From Ruminiclostridium cellobioparum subsp. termitidis CT1112 (lineage in GTDB: Bacteria; Bacillota; Clostridia; Acetivibrionales; DSM-1351), in contig NZ_AORV01000043.1 of assembly GCF_000350485.1 (NCBI RefSeq), positions 36,418-100,417 of the forward strand: a stretch of 64,000 bases of DNA. Reading direction: 5' to 3'. Both the position numbers and the translations under genes were made by a program. This document shows, piece by piece, positions 63,518-64,000 of this stretch. A model generated the notes under the pieces. It had not been told where the DNA came from. It saw only the letters and a program-made list of their open reading frames with translations, and ran no database searches. How positions within the stretch are numbered: position 1 is the stretch's first letter; every line of letters starts with the position of its first letter.

Positions 63518-63847
63518 AACAACTCCACCTGTCTACTACAATGTAAATAATTTTAACCCTTTTGCCGTAGTGAATAATAATTGCAACTTGGAATATTTGA
63601 CAGTTCAAAATAACTATTGTATTCTATTCCTTTTTAATTGTATTTACAATATAATTTTTTAATATATTTTTACTATTACATAAGATAGTATTATATACAC
63701 TTTTTAATAATTTAGCAACAGATTTTTTATAATTTATTCATAAACTATGAGTATTTTTCTGTTATATTTATTCGATCAGGCTTTTTATTATAATTCTACA
63801 AATTATTGATAAAAATATTATATGGATTAAGACTGTTTTTATAAGTT
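63518..63847. other. AT-rich spacer upstream of the KimA-like gene
   Basis: 330 bases, extremely AT-rich. No c-di-AMP (ydaO-type) riboswitch core, no clear consensus promoter beyond AT-rich -10-like stretches, no ORF above 30 codons with a ribosome binding site. Confidence 0.4.
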
Positions 63848-63887
63848 AAAAAAAATGGATGGACTCCAACGCGGAATCCATCCATTT
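63848..63887 (-). terminator. Terminator of the gene at the right window edge
   Basis: Stem AAATGGATGGA / TCCATCCATTT with a 13-base loop region, followed on the minus strand by eight T. Confidence 0.8.
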
Positions 63888-63905
63888 AGCTTTTATTTAA
63901 ATTAT

Positions 63906-64000
63906 TTATTTCTTTAAACTCTCTATAAGATCGTTGATCTCCTTTGACTGCTTCATCAATTCGTCTAAGTTTTTTTCTGTAATTTCATCCAGTCTTGGCC
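63906..64000 (-). CDS. C-terminal end of a truncated protein
   Basis: The minus strand frame is open from the window edge to TAA at 63906-63908, ending PRLDEITEKNLDELMKQSK then EINDLIESLKK. Charged and helical, coiled-coil-like. A terminator follows. The rest lies outside; family not recognised. Confidence 0.6.
   Translation of the reverse strand, partial: PRLDEITEKNLDELMKQSKEINDLIESLKK

Noticed and set aside
63518..63847. c-di-AMP (ydaO-type) riboswitch before the KimA-like gene
   Set aside because: The region is extremely AT-rich and has none of the conserved G/C-rich core segments.
1..64000. rRNA and tRNA genes
   Set aside because: None was recognised when reading both strands; a covariance search would be needed to be sure.

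Overview
The window looks like a low-GC, strictly anaerobic Firmicute of the clostridial class (Ruminiclostridium or Clostridium cluster III-like; this is inferred from gene content and protein style, no rRNA or tRNA gene was seen). Supporting signs are the oxygen-sensitive class III ribonucleotide reductase (nrdD/nrdG), strong AGGAGG-type ribosome binding sites, perfect -35/-10 boxes with 17-bp spacing, a YlxM-Ffh operon, YezD and KimA homologues, and many long collinear operons. Almost everything from 1 to 49.6 kb is on the minus strand.

Layout. 0-1.3 kb: a short chromate-type transporter and the decayed C-terminal end of a heavy-metal P-type ATPase. 1.3-8.0 kb: a haem/sirohaem operon (hemA-sirC-hemC-cobA/hemD-hemB-hemL) with its own promoter. 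8.1-22.4 kb: an assimilatory sulfate operon (cysP-cysT-cysW-cysA-ROK-cysH-cysD-cysN-hcyS-hcyF-hcyD-sirohaem sulfite reductase-tusA-metY-thioredoxin-reductase-like), running from sulfate import to homocysteine through a protein-thiocarboxylate route. The sirohaem made by the neighbouring operon is the cofactor of its sulfite reductase. 22.4-24.0 kb: a second metY behind a leader with an intrinsic terminator. 24.0-38.8 kb: the most unusual part. A nitrogenase-like system (NifH-, NifD-, NifK-like, NifB-like radical SAM, two NifX-like proteins, and a second component-1-like pair) is embedded among mccA/mccB, a MetNIQ-type ABC transporter, the sulfur marker yezD and cysK. There is no homocitrate synthase, molybdate transporter or nitrogen regulator, so the context says organosulfur metabolism, not N2 fixation. 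39.0-44.6 kb: a branched-chain amino acid ABC transporter with a CBS-ACT protein. 44.7-48.7 kb: trmD-rimM-khpA-rpsP-ffh-ylxM translation/secretion operon with a striking double operator at its promoter. 48.8-64 kb: single genes and small operons (NYN-LOTUS protein, OPT transporter plus type II pantothenate kinase, fabF, an AraC regulator, nrdG/nrdD with NrdR boxes and a tandem repeat array, DUF1540 protein, a long palindromic element, a PC4/YdbC protein, a ROK kinase, KimA-like permease).

How it fits together. Sulfate is imported, adenylated (CysDN), reduced as APS (CysH of the [4Fe-4S] APS-reductase type; the APS-kinase domain fused to CysN has lost its P-loop) and then by sulfite reductase. 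Sulfide or carrier-bound sulfur goes to homocysteine (HcyS/HcyF/HcyD, MetY) or cysteine (CysK), with MccA/MccB for reverse transsulfuration. The nitrogenase-like enzymes sit in the same regulon, sharing leader motifs and CymR-like sites, and are best explained as reductases that release sulfur from an organosulfur compound, comparable in context with methylthio-alkane reductase (MarBHDK). The substrate is unknown.

Technical caveat: three genes (hemA, metN, livG) each carry a one-base frameshift at or beside a homopolymer run. This pattern suggests sequencing or assembly error more than three real mutations.
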